This document shows positions 16,669 through 24,498 of a DNA stretch of 64,000 nucleotides, piece after piece (position 1 is the stretch's first letter; every line of letters starts with the position of its first letter). A program made the position numbers and the translations under genes. This stretch comes from Bacteroidales bacterium. Lineage in GTDB: Bacteria; Bacteroidota; Bacteroidia; Bacteroidales; P3. Where the stretch lies: assembly GCA_017542345.1 (NCBI GenBank), contig JAFXXI010000006.1:1-64000 (forward strand), in the 5' to 3' direction. The notes beneath the pieces were generated by a model. That model was not told the origin of the DNA. It did not search any database and saw nothing but the letters and a program-made list of their open reading frames with translations.

Positions 16669-17178
16669 ATGAAAAACATGTTCAAACTGATGGGCATTGC
16701 CCTCATCGCCAGCGCACTGCTGCTCACCTCCTGCAAAAAGGACGAAGAAGAGAATGTTCCCGAGAACAACACTCCGGAAGCCACCACTCCCGCTATCAAC
16801 GTTGTGTTTGGCTCTACCACCTGGACCTCGGATGAGGTTATGGACCGCGTGACCACCGCCACCGAAGGCGTTTATGAGTTCAGCCTTTATAAGACTGGTG
16901 CTAACGAAGCTTCCATGATGGTTCGCACCGGTATCGAGAAGGGTAGCACCTACCGCTTCTACGGCACCAACTACGGCCTTGTGTACTGGGATGGCACCGG
17001 CAGCGACGCTGTGGAGTACAACACTGTGTCCGAGGACAGCCAGATTAACATCACCGATGTCGACGCGACCAACCTGAAACTCAGCGCTGCTATTACCGCC
17101 AAATTGGTTCTGAACAGTGACACCACCGTTCTCAGCGTGACCCTGAACAACGCCAAGTGGGCCGACACTACCAAGTAA
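16669..17178 (+). CDS. Hypothetical lipoprotein
   Basis: A 169-residue protein with a lipoprotein signal peptide (lipobox LLTSC, acidic residues after Cys), so it is probably anchored in the outer membrane and may be surface-exposed. The mature domain begins INVVFGSTTW and is a compact beta-rich fold with no recognised catalytic residues. The gene at 18112 opens its mature domain with the similar IMVIFGSKKW and shares a later aromatic strand, so the two may be distant paralogs. It has its own promoter and is followed 35 bp later by another lipoprotein gene. Confidence 0.75.
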   Translation: MKNMFKLMGIALIASALLLTSCKKDEEENVPENNTPEATTPAINVVFGSTTWTSDEVMDRVTTATEGVYEFSLYKTGANEASMMVRTGIEKGSTYRFYGTNYGLVYWDGTGSDAVEYNTVSEDSQINITDVDATNLKLSAAITAKLVLNSDTTVLSVTLNNAKWADTTK

Positions 17179-17213
17179 AACCAACGACAATTAACCATTA
17201 AAAAAAAAATACA

Positions 17214-17597
17214 ATGAAGATTAAAGTTTTGGCACTTGCCGTTGCCGCTATGGCCCTGACCGTGGCTTGCAACAACAACAAGAACAACGAGGTCGTCGAG
17301 GACACCATCGACACCACCGCTATCGAGGAAATCGTTGACGACACCGTCGCCGACACCATCACCGTTGCTGAAGAAGTGGCTCCCGCCGCTCCTGTAAAGA
17401 AGGCTGCCAAGAAGGAAGTGAAGAAAGAGGAGACCAAAGTCGTGAATAACGGCGATGGCACCACCACCACCTCCTCCGCTCGTCGCACCAAGACCAACAA
17501 CGAGGGTAACACCACCAACACCGAGCAGAAGACCACCGTTACCAACAACGGCAACGGCACCACCACTACTACTTCTGCCCGCAGAAGCAGAAACTAA
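17214..17597 (+). CDS. Low-complexity Lys/Thr-rich lipoprotein
   Basis: A 127-residue lipoprotein (lipobox TVAC, Cys19). After an acidic stretch rich in D, E, T and V comes a lysine-alanine segment (VKKAAKKEVKKEE), then two copies of a NNG.GTTTT.SARR motif at about 80-91 and 111-124. The composition suggests an extended, unfolded envelope tether. No family is recognised. The strong downstream terminator ends the two-gene unit that starts at 16669. Confidence 0.65.
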   Translation: MKIKVLALAVAAMALTVACNNNKNNEVVEDTIDTTAIEEIVDDTVADTITVAEEVAPAAPVKKAAKKEVKKEETKVVNNGDGTTTTSSARRTKTNNEGNTTNTEQKTTVTNNGNGTTTTTSARRSRN

Positions 17598-17612
17598 AAA
17601 GTTCTGAAAAAG

Positions 17613-17648
17613 AAATAGGGTGTTCCTTCGCCGGAACACCCTATTTTT
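17613..17648 (+). terminator. Intrinsic terminator
   Basis: A 14-bp stem (17613-17626 with 17633-17646, core AGGGTGTTCC) with a 6-nt loop, followed by a T run, 16 bp after the lipoprotein stop. Confidence 0.93.
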
Positions 17649-17663
17649 ATAGCCAGACACACG

Positions 17664-18041
17664 ATGAGACACTGCACCTGGGGTCTAATGATAGTAGCAG
17701 TGCTGTGTACAGCCTGCCACAGCGAGGAGCGGCAAATAAAGGAGGTTGCCTATGAATACGGCATGGCCACTGCCAACTATCGCATCGAGGACGCAGAGAA
17801 GTACTGCACTGCCGAAACTCGGGAGACGACGATGGTCATGGCTCGGAGTCTGTTGGCGATGGTAGATTCGACCTATATCGCCTCGGACACCCCGGCAACG
17901 ATAGAGATTACCTCGGTGCACCGCACCTCGGACACCACGGCCATAGCCCACTACCACAAACTGACCCCGCGCAAGGACTTCACCGATAGTCTGTCGTTGC
18001 GTCGACGCGAAGGGAAGTGGCTGGTGAACATGCCGCTGTGA
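17664..18041 (+). CDS. Small DUF4878-like lipoprotein
   Basis: A 125-residue lipoprotein with lipobox CTAC (Cys18). The body has the pattern of the DUF4878/NTF2-like group: an amphipathic helix with a Y..ED.EKYC element, a strand rich in charged residues and a terminal EGKWLVNMPL strand. The NTF2-like assignment is tentative. The start ATG lies just after the terminator, with no clear promoter between, so expression is uncertain. Confidence 0.6.
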   Translation: MRHCTWGLMIVAVLCTACHSEERQIKEVAYEYGMATANYRIEDAEKYCTAETRETTMVMARSLLAMVDSTYIASDTPATIEITSVHRTSDTTAIAHYHKLTPRKDFTDSLSLRRREGKWLVNMPL

Positions 18042-18111
18042 CATTTGTCGCGACAGGCACAATAAAACTGCCGACATAGCGTTAAGGTAGATAGAAACAA
18101 AGTAAAAAAGA

Positions 18112-18801
18112 ATGAAAAAGATAGCCAAGATATTCGCGATAGGCTTCGGCGTGCTTGCTGTGGCCAGCATGGTTTTCTCGGCCTGCAAGAAAGAGGAGGA
18201 GCCTACCCCCATACCTGAACCTCCCGCAAAGGACTCGACCTTCGACCCCTATAACGACTCAACGGGCATCGAGATATCGGACAGCATCATGGTGATATTT
18301 GGCTCGAAGAAATGGAAGACGCTGAAATACACGTCCTACATCGACTCGGAATACACTTCGACGCAAGCATTTACCGAATGGGTGAATATCGTGGCGCGCT
18401 ATCCACAAGCGCCCTTCCCATACTTCAGGCTGAAGATCTTGAAAGAGCCCGGCAACCATACGACGTACATGGCTATCAACAATCCGCAAGGGGTCGGACA
18501 CACCGTTCCAGGGCGTCTGATGGGTGACCAGAAAGGCGGAAGTCTGCTTTATTACGAGAATACCGAACTCTATCAGCCTGACGGTACTCGAACTTCAGAC
18601 TGGTGGCCGCTCGACCTCACCACGTCGGTGCTGGAATTCGACGAATACAGCAATACTTTGACGGCACGTGTCACTGGTCACATGTTCCACTACAAGCAGT
18701 GGCTTGACCACTCGGTGAACCACGACCCCATTAACGTGGCCGATGCCGATACAGCCTCAATCATTATTTCATTCGGAAAACTGAATATCATTCACCGTTA
18801 G
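18112..18801 (+). CDS. Hypothetical lipoprotein, possible paralog of 16669
   Basis: A 229-residue lipoprotein (lipobox VFSAC, Cys25) with a proline-rich linker (PTPIPEPPAK) and a beta-rich mature domain beginning IMVIFGSKKW. The VxFGSxxW opening, an LLYYE/LVYWD strand and a closing strand recall the 16669 protein. No enzyme motif is visible. The stop codon overlaps the stop of the convergent DUF4296 gene by 3 bp (TTAG at 18798-18801), so no terminator fits between them. Confidence 0.7.
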   Translation: MKKIAKIFAIGFGVLAVASMVFSACKKEEEPTPIPEPPAKDSTFDPYNDSTGIEISDSIMVIFGSKKWKTLKYTSYIDSEYTSTQAFTEWVNIVARYPQAPFPYFRLKILKEPGNHTTYMAINNPQGVGHTVPGRLMGDQKGGSLLYYENTELYQPDGTRTSDWWPLDLTTSVLEFDEYSNTLTARVTGHMFHYKQWLDHSVNHDPINVADADTASIIISFGKLNIIHR

Positions 18802-19130
18802 GAAGCGGTGACACCCATCCGAGCAAGCACGTCCTGCTGTATGGCAGAGTACTGCTCGGGGTGACGTGCGTAGTAGGTCAGACTGGTGTCGACCTGCGCA
18901 CGGGTGATGCCCTGTGACTGGAGTATATCATCGTAGGCGCGCAACCATTCAGGCGACAAGGTGTCATAGTTATAACGCGTTTCGACAGCATAGAAAGCCT
19001 CCAGACGATAAGCCTCGCATAGGAAGTCAACCATCTGATCATGGTTGAGTACACCCTCGGGCAGCGAGGCACGATGGCATCCGCAAAAAAGCGACGCCGT
19101 GAAAAGTAAAAGAAGCAGGATTTTCTTCAT
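18798..19130 (-). CDS. DUF4296 lipoprotein
   Basis: A 110-residue lipoprotein from ATG 19128-19130 (MKKILLLLLF, lipobox FCGC, Cys18). A longer in-frame opening from 19196 would read through the terminator hairpin and is rejected. The body (LPEG.L....MVDFLCEAYRLEAF and RAQVDTSLTYYARHPE) fits the DUF4296 family, small helical lipoproteins of Bacteroidota with unknown role. Confidence 0.8.
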   Translation of the reverse strand: MKKILLLLLFTASLFCGCHRASLPEGVLNHDQMVDFLCEAYRLEAFYAVETRYNYDTLSPEWLRAYDDILQSQGITRAQVDTSLTYYARHPEQYSAIQQDVLARMGVTAS

Positions 19131-19147
19131 CCTTATAGATTGAATGT

Positions 19148-19186
19148 AAAAAAAGGCAGGTCCCCATACAGGGCCTGCCTTTTTTC
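19148..19186 (-). terminator. Intrinsic terminator after the 19200 gene
   Basis: Arms AAAAAGGCAGG (19150-19160) and CCTGCCTTTTT (19174-19184) form an 11-bp stem. On the minus strand it directly follows the stop at 19200 and lies before the DUF4296 gene; it could also act on the plus strand. Confidence 0.85.
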
Positions 19187-19199
19187 TTTTAAGCAAGAG

Positions 19200-19637
19200 T
19201 TAGTTCTTCAGAGCGTTGGAAATAGCCTTGGCACCTTCCTTGATACCCTCGTTAGCAGCCTCTTTGGCAGCAGCGGTGGCTTTCTCTTTCACGCAGTTCT
19301 GATAGGCAGCGTTCATAGCGGCCTGGAACTCCTCGTTCTCCTGATACTTGGCATAGCTCTCGGAGAGGATGCTCTTAATGCAAGCCTCGACACTGGAGGG
19401 GTCGGTCTTGTAGCAGTTGCACTTGGCGATACCAGCCTGCTCGGCAGCGGAGAGCATAGCGGCGTGCTCAGCCTCGCTCATACCAGTGCACTCAACAGGA
19501 GCGGCAGCTTCTTCAATCTGCTCGGTAGCCTCATCGATGATGCTATCGGTAGCCTCTTCAGCGTTCTTCTGACCACAGGAAACGGTCATGGCGGCGACAA
19601 AAAGTGCGCAGCTCAGGAATGATAAAACTTTTTTCAT
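19200..19637 (-). CDS. Small acidic Cys-containing lipoprotein
   Basis: A 145-residue lipoprotein from ATG 19635-19637 (MKKVLSFLSCALF, lipobox TVSC, Cys21); a further-upstream in-frame start is excluded because the promoter -7 element lies at 19687-19695. The mature part is helical and alanine/glutamate-rich with cysteines in AKCNCYK and near the C-terminus, which could form disulfides in the periplasm. No family is recognised. Confidence 0.72.
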   Translation of the reverse strand: MKKVLSFLSCALFVAAMTVSCGQKNAEEATDSIIDEATEQIEEAAAPVECTGMSEAEHAAMLSAAEQAGIAKCNCYKTDPSSVEACIKSILSESYAKYQENEEFQAAMNAAYQNCVKEKATAAAKEAANEGIKEGAKAISNALKN

Positions 19638-19686
19638 TTTACTGTTTTTTAATGTTATACAATATTTTCTTGTTTGTTTATCAAAT

Positions 19687-19717
19687 GCAAAGATACAACA
19701 AATGACACATACCACAA
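19687..19717 (-). promoter_or_regulatory. Promoter of the 19637 lipoprotein gene
   Basis: On the minus strand, TTGT (19717-19714), 18-bp spacer, TATCTTTGC (19695-19687). The predicted leader is about 45 nt. Confidence 0.78.
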
Positions 19718-19740
19718 GGAAATGAATTCTTAAATAATGC

Positions 19741-19765
19741 AAAAAAGCCCTCGAGTGAGGGCTTT
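19741..19765 (-). terminator. Terminator of tRNA-Val
   Basis: AAAGCCCTC / GAGGGCTTT with a 4-nt loop, followed on the minus strand by six T, 7 bp after the tRNA 3' end. Confidence 0.92.
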
Positions 19766-19772
19766 CATATTG

Positions 19773-19847
19773 TGGGAGTAACAGGGTTCGAACCAGTGAC
19801 CTCCTGCTTGTAAGGCAGGCGCTCTGAACCAGCTGAGCTATACTCCC
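19773..19847 (-). tRNA. tRNA-Val (anticodon UAC)
   Basis: A 75-nt cloverleaf on the minus strand. The acceptor arms GGGAGTA and TACTCCC pair perfectly, a D-arm with AGCTCAGCTGGTTCAGAGC is present, the anticodon loop CTTACAA carries TAC (Val) on a 5-bp stem, and the T-arm contains GGTTCGAACC. The discriminator is A and CCA is not encoded. It is a single-gene unit with its own promoter and terminator. Confidence 0.97.
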
Positions 19848-19856
19848 AAAGCGGGT

Positions 19857-19889
19857 GCAAAAATACCAACTTTTTCACACATGGCCAAA
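19857..19889 (-). promoter_or_regulatory. Promoter of tRNA-Val
   Basis: On the minus strand, TTTG (19889-19886), 20-bp spacer, TATTTTTGC (19865-19857), placing the transcript start a few bases before the mature 5' end. Confidence 0.82.
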
Positions 19890-19932
19890 TAATATTTCTA
19901 CCAAGCATGTTATCAATCACTTCAACCTACGC

Positions 19933-21750
19933 TTATGCAAAGCTTTGCATATCGACCAACTTGCGGTAGAGTCCTCCTGCGCCCATCAGTTCCTCATGGG
20001 TACCACTCTCTACAATCTGTCCCTTCTCCAGCACAATGATAACATCGGCATGGCGAATGGTACTCAATCTGTGCGCAATCACAATACAGGTACGGCCTTG
20101 CATAAGCGCATCGAGACCCTGCTGGACAGCATGCTCGGACTCGGAGTCGAGGGCCGAGGTCGCCTCGTCGAGAATGAGAATGGGTGTGTTGCGCAATACA
20201 GCCCGGGCGATACTGAGCCTCTGTCGCTGACCGCCGGAAAGGTTCATACCTCGGTCTCCGATGGGTGTGTCATATCCCTGCGGCAACGCCTCGATGAACT
20301 CATCGGCATGGGCCACCTTGGCGGCTGCACGTATCTGTTCGTGCGTGTAGCCAGTGGCGCCAAACGAGATGTTGTTTGCCACCGTATCGTTGAAAAGTAT
20401 GCAGTTCTGGCTGACCAAGCCAAACTGACGCCGCAGCGAATTGATGTTGAGGTCCAAAATATCGTGGCCATCGATGGTGATAGCGCCTGCTGTGCAGTCG
20501 TAGAATCGCGGCAAAAGGTCCACTAATGTGCTCTTGCCTGCCCCCGACGGTCCCACAATGGCCACGGTCGCCCCTTTAGGCACGGTCAAATTTATATGCT
20601 GCAGTATCAGGACATTGTCGCCGAAATGGAAGCCCACATCGTGGAGTTCAATGCGGTCGTCAAACGACTGGAGCATCACCGCATCTGGCTTCTCCATAAT
20701 CACCTCGTCGGCATCGAGCACCGAGAGGAACCGCGCCGCCGAAGCACTACCTTTCTGCAGGTTGTTATAGGCCCTGACAATGCCCATCAAGGGTGGTATC
20801 AGGCGGGCAAAGATAATCACAAAGAAGATGAAAACCGACGGATTGATATGGCCACCGACCACCCAAGAACCGCCGACTATCAACATAATGACCAACGCCA
20901 GCGTGCCAAGCACCTCTGATAGCGGCGCAGACAATTCGCGTCGACGCGCCACTCTCACCATCGATTCGGCATAGTCCTCATTGACTCGACCGAAACGCCG
21001 CGCCATAAAATCCTCACGGCCGAACGACTTAACGGCCCGCAGCGACGCCAACGTTTCCTCTAGAATAGCGAAGACCCTGCCCAGCCGGTTCTGCCCTTGC
21101 TGGGAGTCCTTCTTGAGCCTGCGACCTATGCGTGCTATCAGCCACACCCCCACCGGCAACACCAGTAAGAACAGCACAAAGAGACGCCACGACACGAACA
21201 GCAGTGTAGCACTGAAGACGATGACATTAATGGGATCTTTGACCAGCATCTGCAACATGCTGACGGCACTCCACTCTACATCGAGCAGGTCGTTCGACAT
21301 ACGGCTGATCAAATCGCCTCTTCTGCGATGGTTGAAGAACGACACAGGCAATATGGTGATGCGGTGATAGAGGTCGTTGCGCAGATGCTCTATCATGCCG
21401 TTGCGCACCGCATCCAGGAAGAACAATGCCAGGTAGCGGAAGAGGTTGCTCAACAGTGAGCAAGCCAGATAGCCACCCGAAATAGCCAACAGGCAAGGCC
21501 ATAGACCATAGACCTCTTGGTAGCGATGTAGATGCCAGAAAGCCCAGTTCGAAATACCCTCCTGTCCGAACGAAAAGGCGGGCTCGGTGGCCGACACCTC
21601 ACCCGTACCGAACAGCAGCTCCACAAAGGGCACAATCATCACATACGAGCCCAGATTGAACAGGATGTGCAACACGTTGAAGCCAATGTTCAGCCCGATG
21701 TGCCACGGATAGTATCGAAGGTACTTGAATATGCGAAATATGGGTTTCAT
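19933..21750 (-). CDS. MsbA-like ABC exporter (fused permease and ATPase)
   Basis: A 605-residue half-transporter: six membrane helices in about 1-330 and one ATPase domain in 365-605. Walker A GPSGAGKST is at about 395-403, the Q-loop VSQN, signature LSGGQRQRLSIARA, Walker B ILILDEATSALD and H-loop AHRLST follow in order. The family flips lipids, lipid A or drugs outward; a lipid A/LPS role (MsbA) is the usual assignment for the single-copy Bacteroidota gene but cannot be proven here. The start overlaps the stop of the upstream PorE-like gene by 4 bp (ATGA), implying translational coupling. Confidence 0.9.
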   Translation of the reverse strand: MKPIFRIFKYLRYYPWHIGLNIGFNVLHILFNLGSYVMIVPFVELLFGTGEVSATEPAFSFGQEGISNWAFWHLHRYQEVYGLWPCLLAISGGYLACSLLSNLFRYLALFFLDAVRNGMIEHLRNDLYHRITILPVSFFNHRRRGDLISRMSNDLLDVEWSAVSMLQMLVKDPINVIVFSATLLFVSWRLFVLFLLVLPVGVWLIARIGRRLKKDSQQGQNRLGRVFAILEETLASLRAVKSFGREDFMARRFGRVNEDYAESMVRVARRRELSAPLSEVLGTLALVIMLIVGGSWVVGGHINPSVFIFFVIIFARLIPPLMGIVRAYNNLQKGSASAARFLSVLDADEVIMEKPDAVMLQSFDDRIELHDVGFHFGDNVLILQHINLTVPKGATVAIVGPSGAGKSTLVDLLPRFYDCTAGAITIDGHDILDLNINSLRRQFGLVSQNCILFNDTVANNISFGATGYTHEQIRAAAKVAHADEFIEALPQGYDTPIGDRGMNLSGGQRQRLSIARAVLRNTPILILDEATSALDSESEHAVQQGLDALMQGRTCIVIAHRLSTIRHADVIIVLEKGQIVESGTHEELMGAGGLYRKLVDMQSFA

Positions 21751-23537
21751 TGCAGTCGTATTTGGGGAATATCCACATCCGTCCCGCCACGGTAGGCGAA
21801 CCGTTCGGCACGGAGGTGGTTTATCTTCAACAGACGGTCATAAATCGTTTTTGCCTCGGTGACGCGCGGGCATTCTATAGCGAGATGCACTCTAGGGTGA
21901 GAAGTCAGCCAGCCCGCCAGGGCGTCGACCACCTGCTCCGACCCTGAGTCGAGGCGGCTCCCCGCGAGAAACTTCACCGCCAATGGTGCCACACTGTCGG
22001 TCAGCGTCACGCTCGATGGCATCTGCCTCGCCTTGCGGCACAGGACGACTGGCAGCATTCCCTCTCGGTTGAAGGTCACTATGTTGTCTGCCTGTTCTGA
22101 AAGCATCATCACCGTGTCCCACGCTTCTCCGCGGGCATTCACCCTCACGCGACACAGGCGCATAGCCTCGGGCCGGGCCGCGGGGTAGAGGTCAAACATC
22201 AGTATATCCATGCTGCGCGACATATCGGTGCGTCCCGAGAAATAGGCATGGCGTCCGTCAGAAGTCACACCAAACGACACCTCGTCGCCTTCGGTGTTGA
22301 TGGGCAGTCCCAAATTGGTGGGGCGGTTGCCGTAGGGATCGGCAAGATTGGTGAAGTAGATGTCGTAGCCGCCGAAACCCTGCCAGCCATCGGAAAGGAA
22401 GTAGAGCATCCGCCCATCGGCAGCCAGGAAAGGCATCTTCTCATTTCCCGCAGTGTTCACCGCCGCACCCAAGTTCTCCGGACGGCTCCAGTCGCCATTC
22501 GGAAGTCTCCGGCAGCGCCAGATATCGATGCCGCCCTTCCCGCCTTTCCGGTTGGAGGCGAAAAAAAGCATCTTCCCGTCGGCGCTCACCGCCGGCTGCG
22601 ACTCCCACGTTTTGTCGCCATTGATTTGCGGCCCCAGGTTCTCCGACTTTCCCCATTTCCCATCTTTCCTTCTCACACGGTATATGTCGCTATTGGCATA
22701 ACCATTCTTATTGACAATGATTGAATAGTACAACTCCGACCCGTCGGCGGTAAGGCTCACGCCACCCTCCGGGTTACCGCTGTTGAACGGCGCAGGAAGT
22801 TCCACGCCACCGCTGTAGGTAGTGTCCACCCGTCGGCTATAACACAACCGCCAGTGCTTCTCCTCCAGTTCACGGGCATAGTAAGTACGCTCCTTCTTCT
22901 CCGGCAGTTGCCGCAGGTAATAGAACTCGGTACCGTCAGGACTGAGGTACGGCAACGCCTCGTTGTGTTTCGAGCTGACACCCTCGACACGCTGCGGGTC
23001 AAACGGTGCCATATTGAGCGTCGCCTCGGCCAGAAACTGCGACCAGTACAGGTAGTTCGACGCCTCCTCATATACCGCGCTGATTGCCTTGTCATCGTTA
23101 CCGTTGGCCAACTCAAAATACTTGTCCAACTCCGCCACAGCCTCCTCGTATCGGTCGTCGGTGTAGAGTATCATACCCATATAGAAATGCGCCAGCGCAT
23201 TCGGATAGGTGGGGCACAACTCTATGCATTTGGTGAAATAACGGCGTATGCCGGTCGTGTTGAAGCCATCGTGTACAGCCGTCATTCCCAGCCAGAACTG
23301 GGGGTCGGCAGCCTTCGGATTGCGACTCGCCACCTTGCGCATCAGCGCCGCCGACTGGCGGAAATTATGGCTGTTATAATGCGCTAGCGCCTCAGCATAG
23401 TGCCCCATGTCCGATTTCTTCACTTTGACGCCGCACTGCGCCACAAGAAAGTTGCTAATTGATAACTGGAAAATGAAAAGTATGGCGACAACCGTGATGC
23501 GCCTAATTGATGCGGCTATTTGCTCTCCAACTTTCAC
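21747..23537 (-). CDS. TPR / PD40 propeller / OmpA-like envelope protein (PorE-like)
   Basis: A 596-residue exported protein with three parts: TPR-type helices (about 45-190), a PD40 beta-propeller (about 195-440) with repeated LSPDGTEFYY, LTADGSELYY, VSADGKMLFFASNR and LAADGRMLYFLSDG blades, and a C-terminal degenerate OmpA-like domain (about 510-596) with KFLAGSRLDSGS and HLRAERFAYRGG. This order matches PorE-type proteins of the T9SS, which link the machinery to peptidoglycan. A lipobox is not evident: the signal peptide ends ...FLVAQ-C. The start is GTG at 23535-23537, inside a low-complexity tract. That tract also encodes part of the signal peptide, so the exact start is uncertain. Confidence 0.7.
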   Translation of the reverse strand: MKVGEQIAASIRRITVVAILFIFQLSISNFLVAQCGVKVKKSDMGHYAEALAHYNSHNFRQSAALMRKVASRNPKAADPQFWLGMTAVHDGFNTTGIRRYFTKCIELCPTYPNALAHFYMGMILYTDDRYEEAVAELDKYFELANGNDDKAISAVYEEASNYLYWSQFLAEATLNMAPFDPQRVEGVSSKHNEALPYLSPDGTEFYYLRQLPEKKERTYYARELEEKHWRLCYSRRVDTTYSGGVELPAPFNSGNPEGGVSLTADGSELYYSIIVNKNGYANSDIYRVRRKDGKWGKSENLGPQINGDKTWESQPAVSADGKMLFFASNRKGGKGGIDIWRCRRLPNGDWSRPENLGAAVNTAGNEKMPFLAADGRMLYFLSDGWQGFGGYDIYFTNLADPYGNRPTNLGLPINTEGDEVSFGVTSDGRHAYFSGRTDMSRSMDILMFDLYPAARPEAMRLCRVRVNARGEAWDTVMMLSEQADNIVTFNREGMLPVVLCRKARQMPSSVTLTDSVAPLAVKFLAGSRLDSGSEQVVDALAGWLTSHPRVHLAIECPRVTEAKTIYDRLLKINHLRAERFAYRGGTDVDIPQIRLQ

Positions 23538-23556
23538 TTTTCAATTTCAACTTTCA
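23525..23556. repeat. Low-complexity TCAACTTTCA-type tract
   Basis: CAACTTTCA, TTTTCAATT and TCAACTTTCA copies fill the sufD/PorE-like junction, including the GTG start of the latter. A related tract at 23450-23480 lies within its signal-peptide codons. Confidence 0.55.
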
Positions 23557-23557
23557 T

Positions 23558-24487
23558 TTATAGCTTGCTCGGGTCTATCTTGAAGTTGACATTGGGCCCG
23601 TTGCAGGGAGTCGAACAGGCAATGGCACACTCGGCGCAGGGCGTCAACTCGCCGTGCAGCCGTTTCTTCACCATGTCGCCCACCGCATCACGCAGCGTCT
23701 CTATGCCAATCCCCCTAATCACCTCGTCACAGAAAGCGTAGCTCAGCATCGTCATTGCCGTGCGCTCGCTGATGCCTCGGGTCTGCAGGTAGAACATCGC
23801 CTGCTCATCCAGCTGTCCAATGGTCGAGCCGTGTGAGCACTTTACGTCGTCGTTGTATATCTCCAGGAAAGGCCGCGTATCCACATGCGCCTTGTTGGTC
23901 AGCAGTATGTTTCGGTTGGTCTGATAGGCCTCGGTCTTCACGGCGCCATCCTGCACCAGCACATGTCCGTTGAAGCGCGCTCGCGCCGCATCGTCTATAA
24001 TGCCCTTGTACAGTTCACGGCTCGTGCAGCGGGGCATGGCATGCTCCACAAAAATATAGTTGTCGCACTCCTGCTCTCGATCCATCAAGTAGAGTCCGCC
24101 GGCCTCCACCGTGCACCCTTCCCCTTGCATGCGTATCACCACATTGTTGCGCACATGGCCGCCGCCCAACGTGACGGTGCAGAGTTTCAAGCGGGCATTC
24201 TGATGCATGGTGATATTGAGCTCTGTGATATGCCGCGCCGGAGTGTTCACGCCTTGCAGGCGATAAAGGCACAAACCAGCTCCCTCCTCCACCTCCACTC
24301 GCACATTCTCTTGGTCGGGCATGATATCATAGCCGCCTTGGTCGTTCAGCATAAACATCGGTGCATCGTCAGGCGAGCACATCACCACCTCCCGCACCCG
24401 CTCGCGGCTCACCGTAAGCGACTGCTCCGGAGCCTCACAGCGCCATCCGTCACCCCATATATTAAGCAACTGATCCTTGCGTATCAT
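23558..24487 (-). CDS. sufD: Fe-S cluster assembly protein SufD (short form)
   Basis: SufD pairs with SufB and the ATPase SufC in the scaffold that builds Fe-S clusters. The C-terminal core is clear: EIYNDDVKCSHGSTIGQLDE (with the conserved His following Cys-Ser), then ALLFYL-like FYLQTRGIS and a tail with four Cys in CAECAIACSTPC. At 309 residues it is about 110-140 shorter than common SufD proteins (420-450), the missing part being N-terminal. The start ATG 24485-24487 lies 11 bp after sufC, so the short form is native rather than a wrong start. No sufB is adjacent. Confidence 0.88.
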   Translation of the reverse strand: MIRKDQLLNIWGDGWRCEAPEQSLTVSRERVREVVMCSPDDAPMFMLNDQGGYDIMPDQENVRVEVEEGAGLCLYRLQGVNTPARHITELNITMHQNARLKLCTVTLGGGHVRNNVVIRMQGEGCTVEAGGLYLMDREQECDNYIFVEHAMPRCTSRELYKGIIDDAARARFNGHVLVQDGAVKTEAYQTNRNILLTNKAHVDTRPFLEIYNDDVKCSHGSTIGQLDEQAMFYLQTRGISERTAMTMLSYAFCDEVIRGIGIETLRDAVGDMVKKRLHGELTPCAECAIACSTPCNGPNVNFKIDPSKL

Positions 24488-24498
24488 AATTCACACAT

